This document shows, piece by piece, positions 43,153 to 55,628 of a stretch of DNA of 64,000 nucleotides (position 1 is its first letter; each line of letters starts with the position of its first letter). A program made the position numbers and the translations under genes. Origin of the DNA: Bettongia penicillata ogilbyi (taxonomy: Eukaryota > Chordata > Mammalia > Diprotodontia > Potoroidae). The notes beneath the pieces are model-generated. The model saw nothing but the letters and a program-made list of their open reading frames with translations, did not search any database and was not told the origin of the DNA. The stretch is taken from assembly GCA_023548195.1 (NCBI GenBank), contig JAJHZJ010000013.1, forward strand, positions 2,737,001 to 2,801,000, written 5' to 3'.

Positions 43153-45101
43153 ATCAAGAAAAACCATCATGTGAATGTTGGGCAAATGAAACACAAGGCC
43201 GCAGTGGGTCACAATATCCAAGAGAGAGAATGACTAGCATGCAAAGCAAAGAAAGAATGACAAGCCAGCTGGATCAGCTTGGCAAAATGCTAAGGCAAAC
43301 CACAAGACCAAGAGTAGGACCTTAAATGTGTAAGGTTCAAGAACCAATAATGGCAATTAAAACTTTTATACACACACACGCACAAAATCAGTGTCAGTCA
43401 AGCAATATTTTGGCTTATGTTTATTTTTAGAAAATCTATATTTAAAACATAACTATTACAACATCTTCTTTGAACTTACATTAGTAGAAAATATGTCCAG
43501 AGATGAATATTTTATCAGGAAATAGACATTAGGTTCTGAAATTTTAAAATACTTCCATTATAAACTTCTCTTACATCATTGTCATCATTATAATAACTCA
43601 CCTTTATATCGTGTTTTAAGGCTTAGAAAAGACTTTGTCTACAACAGCCCACTAAGGTGGGTAAAATGTACAAAGCTAGAAAAAAAAAACCTATGCCTTG
43701 CATACAATAAACACCTAAGGAAAACCTGTAAACTCAGGGTGCAGAAAGGCTTAATGAGTTTAATCTCATAGTAAATATACTGGAAAAATGAATTCACAAT
43801 TTCATTGAAGAAATTTTACTTTCTTCTTATAGATGATATGACTTCAGACAAAAAGATTTGGGAGAATAAGCTAGCTGACTATTAGTTTCCAGGAATTAAT
43901 TTGTAATTATGCAAACACAACACATCTAGGATTCGGAATTTAAGTCTTCTTACCAACATCATTCGCATTGTATATAAAAATAAACTACAAAAGGTATCTT
44001 GAGTGTTAATTATGTAAGACAAACACAGTACATTTAGGAAAGAATGGCATCTTTTTTTTTTTAAAATAGGAAAGCAATACTTGTAATTTGTGGTTCTCTG
44101 CATTTTAAATATGTAAATCAATGAAGCAATAAATTTGTTCATAATAAATAGATTTTTTAAACCTAGAGAGACTGTAATGTTTACGACATCACCGTGGATG
44201 AACATAAAAGCAAATAACAAAAGCACATAATGATGGATTTGAGTTACTCAGAAGAAATTAATGGTTTGGTAAATAGAGATGAGCACAATTGGTGGGAATC
44301 CCATATTGCTAGTTAAATTGGTTACAGTCTAATAAGGACAAATGTGGTGTAAATGGTCAAGGTTCAAAATAAAAAAAAAATCTCTTAAAAAGATAAGCTG
44401 AAAAATGCTTCTAGAATATGCACTTTCCCTCTTGTGCTCTGGTAAGAAAAAAAGGAATGGAAGTAAATCTTTGAACAAATGGACATAAGCTGGAATCACT
44501 GTCCAACATTTTGTACTTTAAGCACTACTTATTCATTCATTTCGCCTACATCAGTGTTCTGAATTGCTCAGGAATTCATCCAAGTACAAGACTTCAGCAA
44601 GACCTTTGCAAATAGATCATCTGAATATCAAGGAGGACTAATCCAGCATGCAAAAGGCAAGGCAAGATGTTTTGAAAAGTTTCCACCAAGTACTATCTGA
44701 ATTTAGAAAATTAATATAATTTTCAAGGTGTTTCTTCCTATTTGGTACCTGCTTCTATTATTTACACAGAAAAGGCTTTATTTATAACTCTTACACTGTT
44801 TTCTCCCTTAGGCATTCTGAACTATGAAGAACACATCAGCATAACTGATGCTTGGAAAGATGGAATTTCTTATTATAGTAATTAACTGACTCTTCTTGAA
44901 ACAATTCTCTGAAAATTGAATGACATAATACACAAAATTCTACTCATCTTTCTTTCAAATAATACCACCAAACCAGTTTTTTTAAAAGTCACATGAAGTC
45001 TTAGCTGATAACGTTTTTATTGTTAAGATGCTTTAACAATGCAAGATTGTTTTATTGTTAAGATGCTTTATTTCTCTCAGTATTATTATCCTAGGATCAC
45101 A
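43153..45101. other. Unique sequence, no gene supported
   Basis: AT-rich. A 114-codon minus-strand frame (43882-44226) is rich in F, L, I, K and N, as expected of AT-rich noise. 45013-45070 holds a doubled 22-bp word. Confidence 0.45.
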
Positions 45102-45275
45102 TTTATATGCTGTTGTTCAGTCTTCTAAGTCATGTCCAGTTCTTCATGATCCCATTTGAGGTTTTCTTGGCAAAGATACTGAATGGTTTTTGCCATTTCC
45201 TTCTCCAACTCATTTTACAGGATGAAGAAACTGAGGCAAACAGGCCTGACACTGCTGCACCACCTAATTATCCCT
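45102..45275 (-). mobile_element. MAR1-like SINE with internal deletion
   Basis: 'tgctgttgttcagtcttcta', 'gatcccatttgaggttttct', 'gatgaagaaactgaggcaaa', then directly the head 'ctgctgcaccacctaattat'. The central part between is lost. Confidence 0.75.
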
Positions 45276-45284
45276 CACATTATA

Positions 45285-45495
45285 TACTGCTCTATAATGA
45301 CTAACTGCTTTTCTCATAACTCTGTGAGGTAAACAGTATGAGCATTATTCTTTCCAATTTTCAGATGAAGAAAACTGAAGCTCAGAAACGTGACATTCCT
45401 AAAGTTATGCAGTTAGTTAAATGGCAGCTTGAGGGACTGAGTGCCTGTCTTTTAAGAGTCCGAGGTCTCCTTCACTGCGTCATGCTGCTTTCCTA
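45285..45495 (-). mobile_element. MIR-type SINE
   Basis: 'cataactctgtgaggtaaac', 'cagatgaagaaaactgaagc', 'ccttcactgcgtcatgctgc'. Confidence 0.65.
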
Positions 45496-46592
45496 GTTCT
45501 TGTAATGTTTCTTTTACTGTAGGAGTCAAACCTTGATCTGACATTCTTGAGTTAAGAATTATCTTGCTGCCCTCCTTACTGGATGAAACCTGATACCAAG
45601 ACACTGATTATCTTGCCTAAGGTAAGAGCAATCTGATGCTAGATCTAGGTTCCTATGGAAAATCCTCCAATTTTTTAATTTTAATTTTTAATCTTTTCCA
45701 CTGAGTCATGTAGCTTCTTTACTTTTAGTCACATTAAGGCAATTAATTTGGTGTAGGGGCTAGGGATGGTTATAGTAAACATTTTATTTTGTGGTCAGGC
45801 GATTAAATGAGTAAGGTCCCAACCCTCTGTCTGACCATTACCTGATGGACATTTCTATCAGTCCAGGAGTGATTTGCTGGCCTTGTAATGTAGCCAGTCT
45901 TTTTACTTCAACTGCTATGCCTGTTGAAATCTTGGCTTGCACCCAAATGTCCCACTTGGGTTTTGTTCAGGAAAGAGTCCTTCCAGCTGCTATATTTGTT
46001 CCACGATTACATGTATGAGTTTCCAGAATGCACAAGATCACCTATCAAATGAAAGGCTTTGGTTCCCAGTTCACATAAAGAGATAAAATGTGAAACCAAG
46101 GAAACAACAAAATAATGCTAAATGAAGGGGCTAAGAATAAATGAAAGAGAATGGTGTTTACGATGAAAGGGCAGCAGTATATCCTGATGCTGAAATGCTT
46201 TGGAAGAAGGAAAAATTGATATTATGTGATGATTGTAGTATCTTTGTGCTATATTTAAAATCACATTTTAAAAGGGAGTCAATCATCTTTCCCGTTAGTG
46301 TAAATAATGTGGGTCAAAGCAAATTGAATAAAGTGAAAAATGAATCTGATTTTTAAAAGAGGGGTTTACATTTAAGCTTTCATGGATGTCTAAGAGTGGG
46401 CTAGATTTCATTTGGGAGACTGCAAAGCCCTTTCAGTGATTCTAAGATACTTGCTGCTACAGACCTTACTTTGTTAATGCCAATATTCTCCCAGTAATAG
46501 CATAAGGCTTTAATTCATGGAACATTCCTGTCTTCAAAGAATCAAAATTATAGGTACCCCACAGGGCAGTAGAATGACATGGTGAATGTGAA
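45496..46592. other. Unique sequence; one arm of a short inverted repeat
   Basis: 46226-46270 matches the reverse complement of 47502-47547. Otherwise no gene or recognised repeat. Confidence 0.45.
46226..46270 (+). repeat. Inverted repeat arm (45 bp)
   Basis: 'gtgatgattgtagtatcttt' to 'aaaatcacatttta' matches the reverse complement of 47502-47547 with about three differences. Confidence 0.75.
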
Positions 46593-46862
46593 CAGAGGCA
46601 ATGAGGTGGTACAGTGGATACAGCACTGGGCCTGTAGTCAGGAAGACCTGAGTTTAAATCTGGCCTCAGGCACTTCCTACTATGTGATCCTGGGCAAGTC
46701 ATTTAATTTGTTTGCCTCAGTTTCCTCAACTGTAAAATGAGGGTAAGAAAAGCCACCTACTTTGCAAGTTGTTGTGAAAATCAACTAAGATATTTGTAAA
46801 TTACTGAGCAAAAGTCCTCACTCGTAACAGGTACTTAATAAATGTTTGTTCCATCCTAATAA
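46593..46862 (+). mobile_element. tRNA/CORE-type SINE
   Basis: Full-length: 'aatgaggtggtacagtggat', 'gacctgagtttaaatctggc', 'cctgggcaagtcatttaatt', 'cctcaactgtaaaatgaggg', 'acttaataaatgtttgttcc'. Confidence 0.8.
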
Positions 46863-46896
46863 TGTACAGAATGCTAACAAGGTGGATTTTTTTTTT

Positions 46897-47040
46897 AAAT
46901 TTGAGACAATCTGGGTTAAGTTACTTGCCCAGGTCACACAGCTACTAAGTGTCGAGGCCAGACATGAGGCCACATTTGAACTTAGGTCCTGCTGACTCCA
47001 GGGCTAGTGTTCTATCCACTGCACCACCTGGTTGCCCCAA
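46897..47040 (-). mobile_element. tRNA-type SINE fragment
   Basis: 'gggttaagttacttgcccag', 'acatttgaacttaggtcctg', head 'ctgcaccacctggttgcccc'. Confidence 0.75.
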
Positions 47041-47094
47041 CAAAGTGGACTTTAGAGAGAAGCTGGCACAGAAGAGTGATGGGCAAGTCATATT

Positions 47095-47335
47095 GTCATA
47101 CTGTCACCACAGACCGACAGTTGGAGTCAGGAAGAGCTGAGTTCCTGCCCAGCTTTAGGCATCTCCTAGCTGTGTGACCCCAGGGAAGTCACTTAACTTC
47201 TGTCTGTCTCAGTTTCCTCAACTGTAAAATGGAGAAGAGAACCTACCTTCCATGGTTGTTGTGAGGATCAAATGAGCTATGGAATGCTTACCAAAGTATC
47301 TGGAAAATTGTAGGTATAATAGAAATGTTAGTTAT
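47095..47335 (+). mobile_element. MIR/Ther-type SINE
   Basis: 'gagtcaggaagagctgagtt', 'gctgtgtgaccccagggaag', 'cctcaactgtaaaatggaga', 'gttgttgtgaggatcaaatg'. Confidence 0.75.
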
Positions 47336-48401
47336 AATTATGATTACTGTTACTTTCAAGGTATTAAAAAAGACAAGAGAAACTGCATGGGGTGAATGCT
47401 CTATGGATGACATGAAGGATATGGGTGAGAATTCTGAAGGAGGAGGTGTGGACTGGTTGTAATCTGCAAAGAGGGAAGGACCACAAACACCCATGAGAGT
47501 ATAAAAATGTGATTTTAAATATGGCACAAAGACACTACAATCATCACGTTGCACAGAGTAAGGGAAAAATTGCAGCTATGGAAAGTAAAAAACAAAACTG
47601 AGGGAAGAGTTATTTAATGTTTGTCAAGGAACAAACTAAAATCCAAAATTTTAATTGTGTGGTTATCAGGTTAGGATCAAGATGGGAATAAGTCATACAG
47701 GAAAGAAAAGAAGGGGGCACAGTGAACAATAAAAGCAGATCTGATAAAAATATCCCTTTGAAGAAAAAGAAAAGACCTAAAGAGTTTACACATCTAAGAA
47801 ATTCTGAATCAAAACATAGTGAGTTATCAATCAAAGAGAGCTCATGACAAGTGACCATCTGCACTGACATCTAGATGGAAAAGAAAACTTCAATTTTATC
47901 AGGTGAATTTTTTTGAATTAATTCTGGCTAAACATGTGGTCAACTAAAAGAAAATAAACTGACACTTTAAAATGGAAATAGGCGACATAAAAACAGAAGA
48001 TTTTAAGAGTACTTGAACATACAGAGTATATATTTCCATTCATATTCATATTATGTCTGCCTCTGAATTTTTCATTTGAAGTTTTGACCAGGTAGTACTT
48101 ATATAAATACACTTATACAAATGCAACCAGATTCTTATAGCTCTTTGCAATCTTCTAAGCTAGCCACTCCAATATCTCTTTCAATATGTCTCTTGGAGGT
48201 ATAAACATACTGGCTATTTTGGTACCCAGGGTACATGGTCTTACCTCCATATTAACTTAACAGAACTAAGGGCAAAAGACCCTGGGAGACATCCTGACAA
48301 AGGAGAGATGAACTGGCAAACAGTCATCCATCACAATGATATGACAATAGGCAATGAGTTTCTATTTCAGTACCTCATAATTGACCTGGGCAAACAGGAC
48401 A
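47336..48401. other. Unique sequence; second arm of inverted repeat
   Basis: 47502-47547 pairs with 46226-46270. No gene or known repeat otherwise. Confidence 0.45.
47502..47547 (-). repeat. Inverted repeat arm (46 bp)
   Basis: Partner of 46226-46270. Confidence 0.75.
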
Positions 48402-48643
48402 GCTGGGAGCAGCTAGATGGCACAGTGAACAGAGTGACAGACTAGGAGTCAGGAAGACTCGAGTCTAAATCCAGCCTCATACATATACTAGCTATGTGAC
48501 CCTGGGCAAGTTACTTGACCTTGTTTGCCTCAGTATATTCATCTGTAAAATGAACTAGAGAAGGAAATGGCAAACCACTCCAGTGTCCCCAAATGGGGTC
48601 ACAGAGTGTCGAACATGACTGAAATGACTGGACAACAAGACAG
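48402..48643 (+). mobile_element. tRNA-type SINE with RTE-like tail (MAR1-like)
   Basis: Full-length: 'agcagctagatggcacagtg', 'gagtctaaatccagcctcat', 'cctgggcaagttacttgacc', 'agaaggaaatggcaaaccac', tail 'ccccaaatggggtcacagag' and 'gaacatgactgaaatgactg'. Confidence 0.87.
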
Positions 48644-48807
48644 GAAAGCGTTTCTCCTGAGTACAGCTGCAGTTTCTTATTCACCATCCTCCACATTGAG
48701 TCAGATAGAAGATAGTGAATAGTAAATTTTTTTGGAGGGGGTAAGATTTGTGATTTCAAAGGTGAGGGGAGCTCTTAGGGAGGAAACACAGATAATTTTT
48801 CTGCAAC

Positions 48808-48958
48808 TCATTCTCTTGGTGAATTGTTTTAAGCCTTGAGAGGTTGTGACTTGCCCTAGGTTACAGTGAGTACATGTGAAGAGTCAGAACTTGAACCCAG
48901 GTCACCCTGACTCCAATCTCAAGCAGGTTATTCACTCTGCCATAATACTTCTCAGAAG
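48808..48958 (-). mobile_element. MIR-type SINE fragment
   Basis: 'gagaggttgtgacttgccct', 'cttgaacccaggtcaccctg', 'ttattcactctgccata'. Confidence 0.6.
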
Positions 48959-49430
48959 CTAATATTTCCCAGGGGTACAGAATACTGGACATAGATCTCC
49001 TTGCATCTGAGGCAATGACTGTCATCTTGTTCTTCAAAAAAAAAAAACTAGCTTTGAGAAGACTCAAGGTAGGTCACAAAAGGGATTCTTCAAACATCTG
49101 AAGGACTTTTATGAGGAAGGTAGATTAGGCTTGTTTTGTTTGGCCCATGAGCATACAGTGAATGGAGGTTTTAGAGGCAGATTCAGGTTTGTTATGAGAA
49201 AAAATTTTCTGATGTTATCTGTAAGAGAAATAGTCTCCCTTGGTAGTTACTGGGTTTACTCTCATTGGAGGCCTTCAAGCAGGGCCGGATGGACATGCAT
49301 TGGTTATGATGTAGTGGAGACTTTTTCTTCAGGTCTCTGTAGGACTAGAGAACCATTTTAAATTCCTGCAAAATGATGATCTGAGGCAAGTTCAGTCTTA
49401 ATAACTCTTAGATTAGAGGATATGTTTTTT

Positions 49431-49512
49431 TCTGTTTCCTCATAACTAATGATCAGTTTATAGCATTTTCATCCAGGTTAAGAGCTGAATTCTTTCAGTA
49501 AGCCTTCAGGAT
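49431..49512. repeat. Direct repeat, copy 1 (82 bp)
   Basis: 'ctaatgatcagtttatagca' to 'ctgaattctttcagtaagcc' recurs at 50650-50731, about 85% identical by eye. Confidence 0.75.
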
Positions 49513-49561
49513 CATCTTTGTCCTAAAGTTACAAGGAAGACATGGTGGGAGGGGCATTTAT

Positions 49562-49740
49562 TACTCTCTGTGTGATCCTGGGAAAGTCACTCTGTCAGTC
49601 TCAGTTTCCTCATCTGTAAAATGGGGATAATACACCTACCTCTCAGGGTTGTTACAGGGTTCACATGAGATCAAACATGTACAGAACTTTGTAAACCTTA
49701 AAGTATTATGTAAATGCTAGCCTAGCTATTGTTATATATT
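49562..49740 (+). mobile_element. MIR/Ther-type SINE, 5' truncated
   Basis: 'ctctgtgtgatcctgggaaa', 'ttcctcatctgtaaaatggg', 'acctctcagggttgttacag', 'tattatgtaaatgctagcct'. Confidence 0.75.
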
Positions 49741-50499
49741 GCCTCGTTATTACACATGCTACCATGATCTCCCATTGCTTAGGCAAGGAGGCCATCTTTG
49801 GATTTTTTTGGTCTATAAGCCTAATGGTATAAAAACTCAGCTTATGAGAAGCTGGTGTTCCTGAAGCTTGGCGGAGTACTAGTGACCTGCAGAATATCTT
49901 TCTGACGCATGGCTGTCCTGGTGAATGTGAAGGCAAGAAGGAACAGTACCCATATTTTTTGTAATTGGATTCTTTCAATTCTTTGTTATAAGTAGCCATT
50001 TTTCATTTCATTTTTATGGCCCATGAGTATTTCATTGCATTTGAGCCTTGAAACTGAATCACTGGAAAGGCCAGAATAGAATAGAGGGCAAGTGAGGGCT
50101 TCTTTTAATGCAAATTGCTACATTTTTCTGGTGGCCTCTACACAAACTCCAAGAAGGGGATCCACAAATATGGAGATGGTGAGCCATCTGGAGATGCTGC
50201 TGTTTTTCACTGCAGTGTCCTAAATGTCTGAGTATCTGATTCATTGGATTATTTTACCACGGTCACTTCAGCCTTTCATTTCCTCTAGATTCCACAGTCT
50301 TCCAGATGCATGCTGCCAATTTCTCTATTAACTTTGTTCTTGCTTTCTCAAATCCTCTACTGGAAGACTGTTTCCTAGTAATGATTACTTTGGATAGATG
50401 GGTTAGCATTCATTTTCTGGTTCACAGTGGTTGAGCTGGGTTCTGATAGGTGAGTTTTAATCTCATTTTGACTTGAACCATGGTCCCATGCCACTTCCC
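49741..50499. other. Unique sequence, no feature recognised
   Basis: A 97-codon minus-strand frame (49706-49999) crosses the MIR boundary and is not taken as a gene. Confidence 0.45.
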
Positions 50500-50592
50500 C
50501 CATATGAATGCAATTATCATGCCCTCTTTGAGGATAGGTACTGTATATGTGTTTGTATCCTTGGTGCATAGTAAACACTTAATAAATTCTCA
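50500..50592 (+). mobile_element. L2-like 3' end
   Basis: 'gccctctttgaggataggta', 'gtttgtatccttggtgcata', 'aacacttaataaattctca'. Confidence 0.55.
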
Positions 50593-50649
50593 CTCTTTTT
50601 GTCTCTGACTTTGTTTCTGTCTCTTCAAAATCTGGAAAGATTGTGGCAT

Positions 50650-50731
50650 TCTGTTTCCTTGTAGCTAATGATCAATTTATAACATTTTCATCAAGGTTAA
50701 AAGTTGAATTCTTTCAGTAAGTCATCAAGAA
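50650..50731. repeat. Direct repeat, copy 2 (82 bp)
   Basis: See 49431-49512. Confidence 0.75.
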
Positions 50732-50739
50732 CAGAGGAA

Positions 50740-50885
50740 AGAACTCTAGATTTGGAACTAGGAGTTCAAGTTTTGAATCCTAGTTAGAACAGTTCTCAGA
50801 AGTATGACTTATTTACCTTTTGAACCTCAGTTAAAAAAAAAATCTGCAAATGGGATAATAAATGTTATGTAATATGAGGTAAAAT
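50740..50885 (+). mobile_element. MIR-like SINE fragment
   Basis: 'actctagatttggaactagg', 'ttgaacctcagtt' followed by an A run and 'aatgggataataaatg'. Strongly diverged. Confidence 0.4.
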
Positions 50886-51954
50886 TTCCTAGAATTCACT
50901 CTTCTCAGGTCTCTCTTCAGGTTTGTCCCTAAGATAACATCTGGACCCTCAAATAATATATAATTCCCTTGGAGTGTTACCTTATTTGATATCAAAGATA
51001 CTGAGTTTCTACCTGGATACTAATGGACATCAAGGGATATCAACCATTGTTCTTTACTTTTGGTATAAATCCTATGGCACCATCATTCTATTTGGTTGGT
51101 TGACTCTATTTTCTCCTGTTATGAACTCAGCTTTTCTCTACCTCCCTTCTCCAAAGTTACTGGTGATTGGGATACGACAACTTCAGTTCTAGCTGTTAAA
51201 TGTCTTCTCCTACATGACAGCTGTCTGGCAATTCATATTCATTTTCAGAAAATGCTATAGCTTGAACCTAGCCTGCCACTAATAATTACACATAGGTTTT
51301 TTTTTTTAACCAAAGTATAGTGACTATTCTTGGCTTAACATGGTTCTCTGTTTTGTCCTGGCAATAGCTCTATTATCAATTACAGTAATATCCGACAGGA
51401 AAAAACAAGCCCCTCTTTGTTGAAACTCTACTTATTTGCCAGCAAGAAGGTTTCTATAAAGATGGATCAACCCTAGAAATTCTTCCTGCATGTTTCCCCT
51501 CTTCCCAGCTAGCCACAAATAGGCATGAAATATTACTTACTTGTTTGGTCCTTAAGTTGGATATGGAAAATTGGACAGAGTGTCTAGAGCAAAGGCATGT
51601 GACCTTCCCAGCTGATCATAATACCAAGAATGTTTAAACCAGAAGCTAAAGATGCTGAGTCCTAAGAAAGTCATTCACCTCAAGAAAGAGCTGCCAGGGA
51701 CAATAGGTATAGGAGAACATCTGTGACTGGTAACTAAAATCTGTGGCTGAGAGTGCTAAAGATTCTGCCTTTAATTTAGTTAATATTTTGCTTGCTGCAA
51801 TATTCATGTCACAGAAAGGGGTATGGTTCCTCACCAGAATTAGGCATACATGTTATTTTGTGGGAGCTGGATGGTAGATTGTGTCTGGGTATGATTCTTA
51901 AGTATCTTTCAATAAAGGTTTCCTGGAAAAGATGAATTAGAATGGAGAAGAATG
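50886..51954. other. Unique sequence, no feature recognised
   Basis: No gene or known repeat supported. Confidence 0.5.
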
Positions 51955-52425
51955 TTTGGTACTTAAGAACTTCACAATCTGGCTCCTACCTAAATTTCTA
52001 GGCTGCTTTCACATGATAATCCTTCCTACATCCAGGGTCTATACAAATTGGCCTACTTGATGTTCTCCATGAAGACATTTCTCTCCCAATTCCCTGATTT
52101 TGTACAGGGTGTCCTCAACCCCAGGAATATATTCCTTCCTTGCACTTCCTGGGATTCCTAGGACCTTTCAAAGCTCAGCTCATACACTACCCTCTCCCTG
52201 AGGTCTTCCTTTTTTGCTGTTAGCAGTCTCTTCCCACACTTGCCCTGCTCTCATTACTCTGTATCTCTTCATTTACTTATCTGTATAGCTTTTTCTCTCC
52301 AGTAAATATAAATTTCCTTTGTCTTCATATTCCTGCTGGATAGCAGTAGGTATCTGGCACACACTTGGCACATGGTAGGTAGTTAATAAGTGCTTGTTGA
52401 ACTAAATTGAACTGAATTGATGGGC
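51955..52425 (+). mobile_element. L2 LINE, ORF2 end plus 3' UTR
   Basis: 'ttcacaatctggctcctacc', 'caaagctcagctcatacact', 'accctctccctgaggtcttc', 'catggtaggtagttaataag', 'tgcttgttgaactaaattga'. The most complete L2 3' end in the window. Confidence 0.8.
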
Positions 52426-52584
52426 TAACTAGCTTTTATCATTTCAGGTTTTAATTATCAGAGCCCCCGAAGGATTCTTAGAGTGGAAATTATTATCTGA
52501 ACTATGGTATTACTGCCAAAACAATAATATTGCCTTGTTTTTGTCATAGACCAGATGAAATCAACCTCAAGATTGGCACTGTGT

Positions 52585-53040
52585 TATGGTAGGGGTAAAA
52601 CCAAAAGACTGTGGAGTTAGGAGACTTTCGTTTTCATTCTGGGTTCTGCCACTGACTAGTTAGGTAGCTTCTGACAAGTTCATTTCATCTGGACTGGTTC
52701 TTGTGAGGGCAGTGAACCTGGTTATTTTTTAAGTTTCCCTTCCAGTTCTAAAATGTTATGGCTTTCTCTTATTTAATTTTCACATGCACCCTGTGAAGCA
52801 ATTTTTATTTTGTAGTTAGAGAAACTGAGGCTGAGAGAAGTTACAGAACTTCCAAGATTGCACAGATAACTAGTGACAAGTTAAATATAAAGGTCTCACT
52901 CCTGTCAAAAATGGGTGGTATGACTTTGGCCATGTTATTTTAAACTCTCTGAGTCTTAGTTTCCATGAAAACGTGGGGATGAACAAGGTGATTTCTAAGG
53001 TTTGTTACAGCTTGAAAGTTCTAGCATTTTACTTCAGGAA
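52585..53040 (+). mobile_element. MIR-type SINEs, overlapping insertions
   Basis: 52585-52760 and 52915-53030 read as plus-strand MIR-type text ('gttctgccactgactagtta', 'gagtcttagtttccatgaaa'). 52765-52900 reads as a reversed copy ('tagagaaactgaggctgaga', 'ccaagattgcacagataact'). Confidence 0.5.
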
Positions 53041-54689
53041 TTTATCCTATATGAATAAATAAAACTCTGATGCTGAAACTAAGTATGGGGAATTAATAGT
53101 GTGTTGAATATCTCTGGACGAGGAGTTAAGTAAATGTGACCATCAACTCTGCTTTAAGCAAATTGCAAATTTATACTGACAATTTACTTGTTTGATGCAT
53201 TCAGATCTTTGCCCAAAACCTTCTAAGTTAGTCCCAAACTGTTTCCATGTTATGACTCCAACACTGTAGCTCTAAGGTTTTTAATATCCAATTTAACATA
53301 ATTTCCTGATAGTTTGAAAAAAAAAAATCTACTCCCAATGTGACACAAAATTCCTTTAAACAATTGTGGGCAGTGAGTAAACAAAAATAATTCCAACTGG
53401 TTCCACTTTCAACATTTCTTTGCATAGAAAAACAAAATGACATTGGAAGATAAGGAAATTAAACAGGTATAAAGATTAGTTTTGTTGAATGTCAACTTCT
53501 TAACAGAGGGCTTCAAGTCAAGAATATGCCAAAAGTGTATAAAGAAACCAGGACACTTTTTAAAAAGTTATAAAATTATAATAGCATATGGTAGAAAAAA
53601 TGATTTTAGGCCAATAAAAATGCATTAAATTTTAAATTATGATTTTACCTGGAATTCCAGACCTCCTTCCAGTTTGGGAGATTTAGAAATTCCACTCCCT
53701 CCTACCTCTTTAAAATATAAATTTTTATGAGTAAACTGAAGTGAAAACCCAAAGTATCAATCATGCTCTTGTACAAAGAAGAAAATTGAGTCTTTTTTTC
53801 TTTTCATTTCATCCTTTTACATGTCAGACATTTTAAAATGTGTTACCACACTACATGGCAGTCTTGGTTAGAAGACAGAAGAATAATAATATTTTTATAG
53901 CATTTTCAGATTTGGAAAGCACTTACATATATTATCTCACTTGATCTTTACAACAAAGTATTCCCTCATTGATTCCTCCAAAGAGAAACATAAGAGGTTA
54001 AGAATTAGAAACAACTTTAAATATAATTTTCTACCAAAATCAGAAAGCACAATTGACTATTATGGATAGTTTCTGCCTTCAGTTCCTGGTGCTGTCAGTC
54101 TAAGATATTTCACAAGAGAGATGTTCACATGGAAAAGAAACAAGGTTAGATGTGATGTCTCTCAAATAATTATGGTTGCTATGAAAAAAAAAAACTTTTG
54201 AATTTAAATTCTAAGAGGCATGAAGCAAGCATTCCTGAAACTACTAGCTGCAGAATTTTTAGAACTAATCAATGACCTAGAAAAACACTGCAAAAAGATG
54301 TCAAATCTTGAAAATGTAGAATCAAAGAATACAAAACTGTTGTTTTCTAAATGGCTTATAACAATGTTTTATGTAGAAATGTAGAAATAGGGGCAATTCC
54401 AATTAAATGGCACTAAAATATACTGGAGCACTACTATACAACACAGAAGGGAATTCAACGTTGTAGAGAAGAATTCAACATAAGGCAGGAACTGCCTTAA
54501 AAAAGGTTTTAATAAAAACCTGGGGAGAGTAATTGAAGAACTTGTAATAATCAAATTTCACTGATCATTTTCAGTGTCTGTATGGCTCCTCCTACTTACC
54601 TTGCTGAAATTATTTTAAGGTCACTAATTAACTTATCTCAGCCAAGTACATTTTTTTTGCAGGTACACATTTTCCATGGCTGCTTTGGG
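53041..54689. other. Mostly unique sequence
   Basis: 53885-53962 is a short reversed MIR-like piece ('tttggaaagcacttacatat'). The rest is AT-rich with no gene or known repeat. Confidence 0.45.
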
Positions 54690-55330
54690 GAAGTGTGGCA
54701 GTGCAGCTCACTCTTCACTATTCAAACATTCTCTTTCCTTGGCCTCCATCTTCTGGTTCTCCCCTACTTGTTGCTTTCTTCAGTTCCTCCTCCTTCTGGT
54801 CTTCTCATCACAACATCCTCTATGCTATGCTCTTCTACAACTCAGCACCACTGAAGGGATGATTCCCTTTGTGGTTTCAAAGACTATTTCCATGACGGTG
54901 CTTTTCAAATATGTATCTCCAGCAAGGACTACCACTAATTGTTTTTGGGATTTCTTGACTTGCATGCCCTTCCATTATCCCAAATACAACTTGTCTAAAG
55001 CTAAATTCCTCAGCCCCCTCCCCAAACTGGCTCTCTATGTAAACTTCCCCCTTTTATAATACAGAATCATTATTCTGCTGATTCCTTCAGCTTCTAACCT
55101 TAGAGTTTAACTTTGAAAAGCCCCTTTTTGCCTCTCATTTGCATCCAGTTTACAAGTTCTGCTGTAACACTTCTTAGATTTGGCCGTTTCGCTACATTTC
55201 AACAGCAATCACCCTCATGAATCACTCTATCACTTAACTAATAAATTACTATAATACATTGCCTGCTTCCAATCTTTTTATCTTACATATTGTAGTCAGG
55301 TTACATTTTAAATACTTCAGTGAATTTGTG
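54690..55330 (+). mobile_element. L2 LINE, ORF2 region
   Basis: 'gactatttccatgacggtgc' region followed by 'cttgtctaaagctaaattcc', 'gattccttcagcttctaacc', 'ccagtttacaagttctgctg'. This is L2 order. Stops in all frames; open frames of 90-127 codons here are remnants or chance. Confidence 0.6.
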
Positions 55331-55628
55331 ATTTGGAAGGTGTGGGTTCATCCTCTAACAATGGAGAATTCAATTCCTTTGAATCCTAGTCTTCATGAAT
55401 ATGAAATACTCAAACTTTTTGGCCAACCTAGCAACCCTCTTTGAATTGTGCTAGACTCATCCTCAAATAAAGGGCATGTAATCTATTGCGAGGCCCATGC
55501 TTTCCAGCTCATAAGACCTGCCAAAAACTTCAATGAACTGACAAATTCTTAGGTGAACTGAGGGCCACCTTTGTGTCAAGCTGAGGAACTGCAGTAGTGG
55601 TTGAATAAATTGTTCTAAAATGCCATTT
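55331..55628. other. Unique sequence
   Basis: No gene or repeat recognised. Confidence 0.45.

Noticed and set aside
43882..44226. 114-codon minus-strand frame
   Set aside because: AT-rich composition (F, L, I, K, N, Y) and no motif, signal or repeat context to support a gene.
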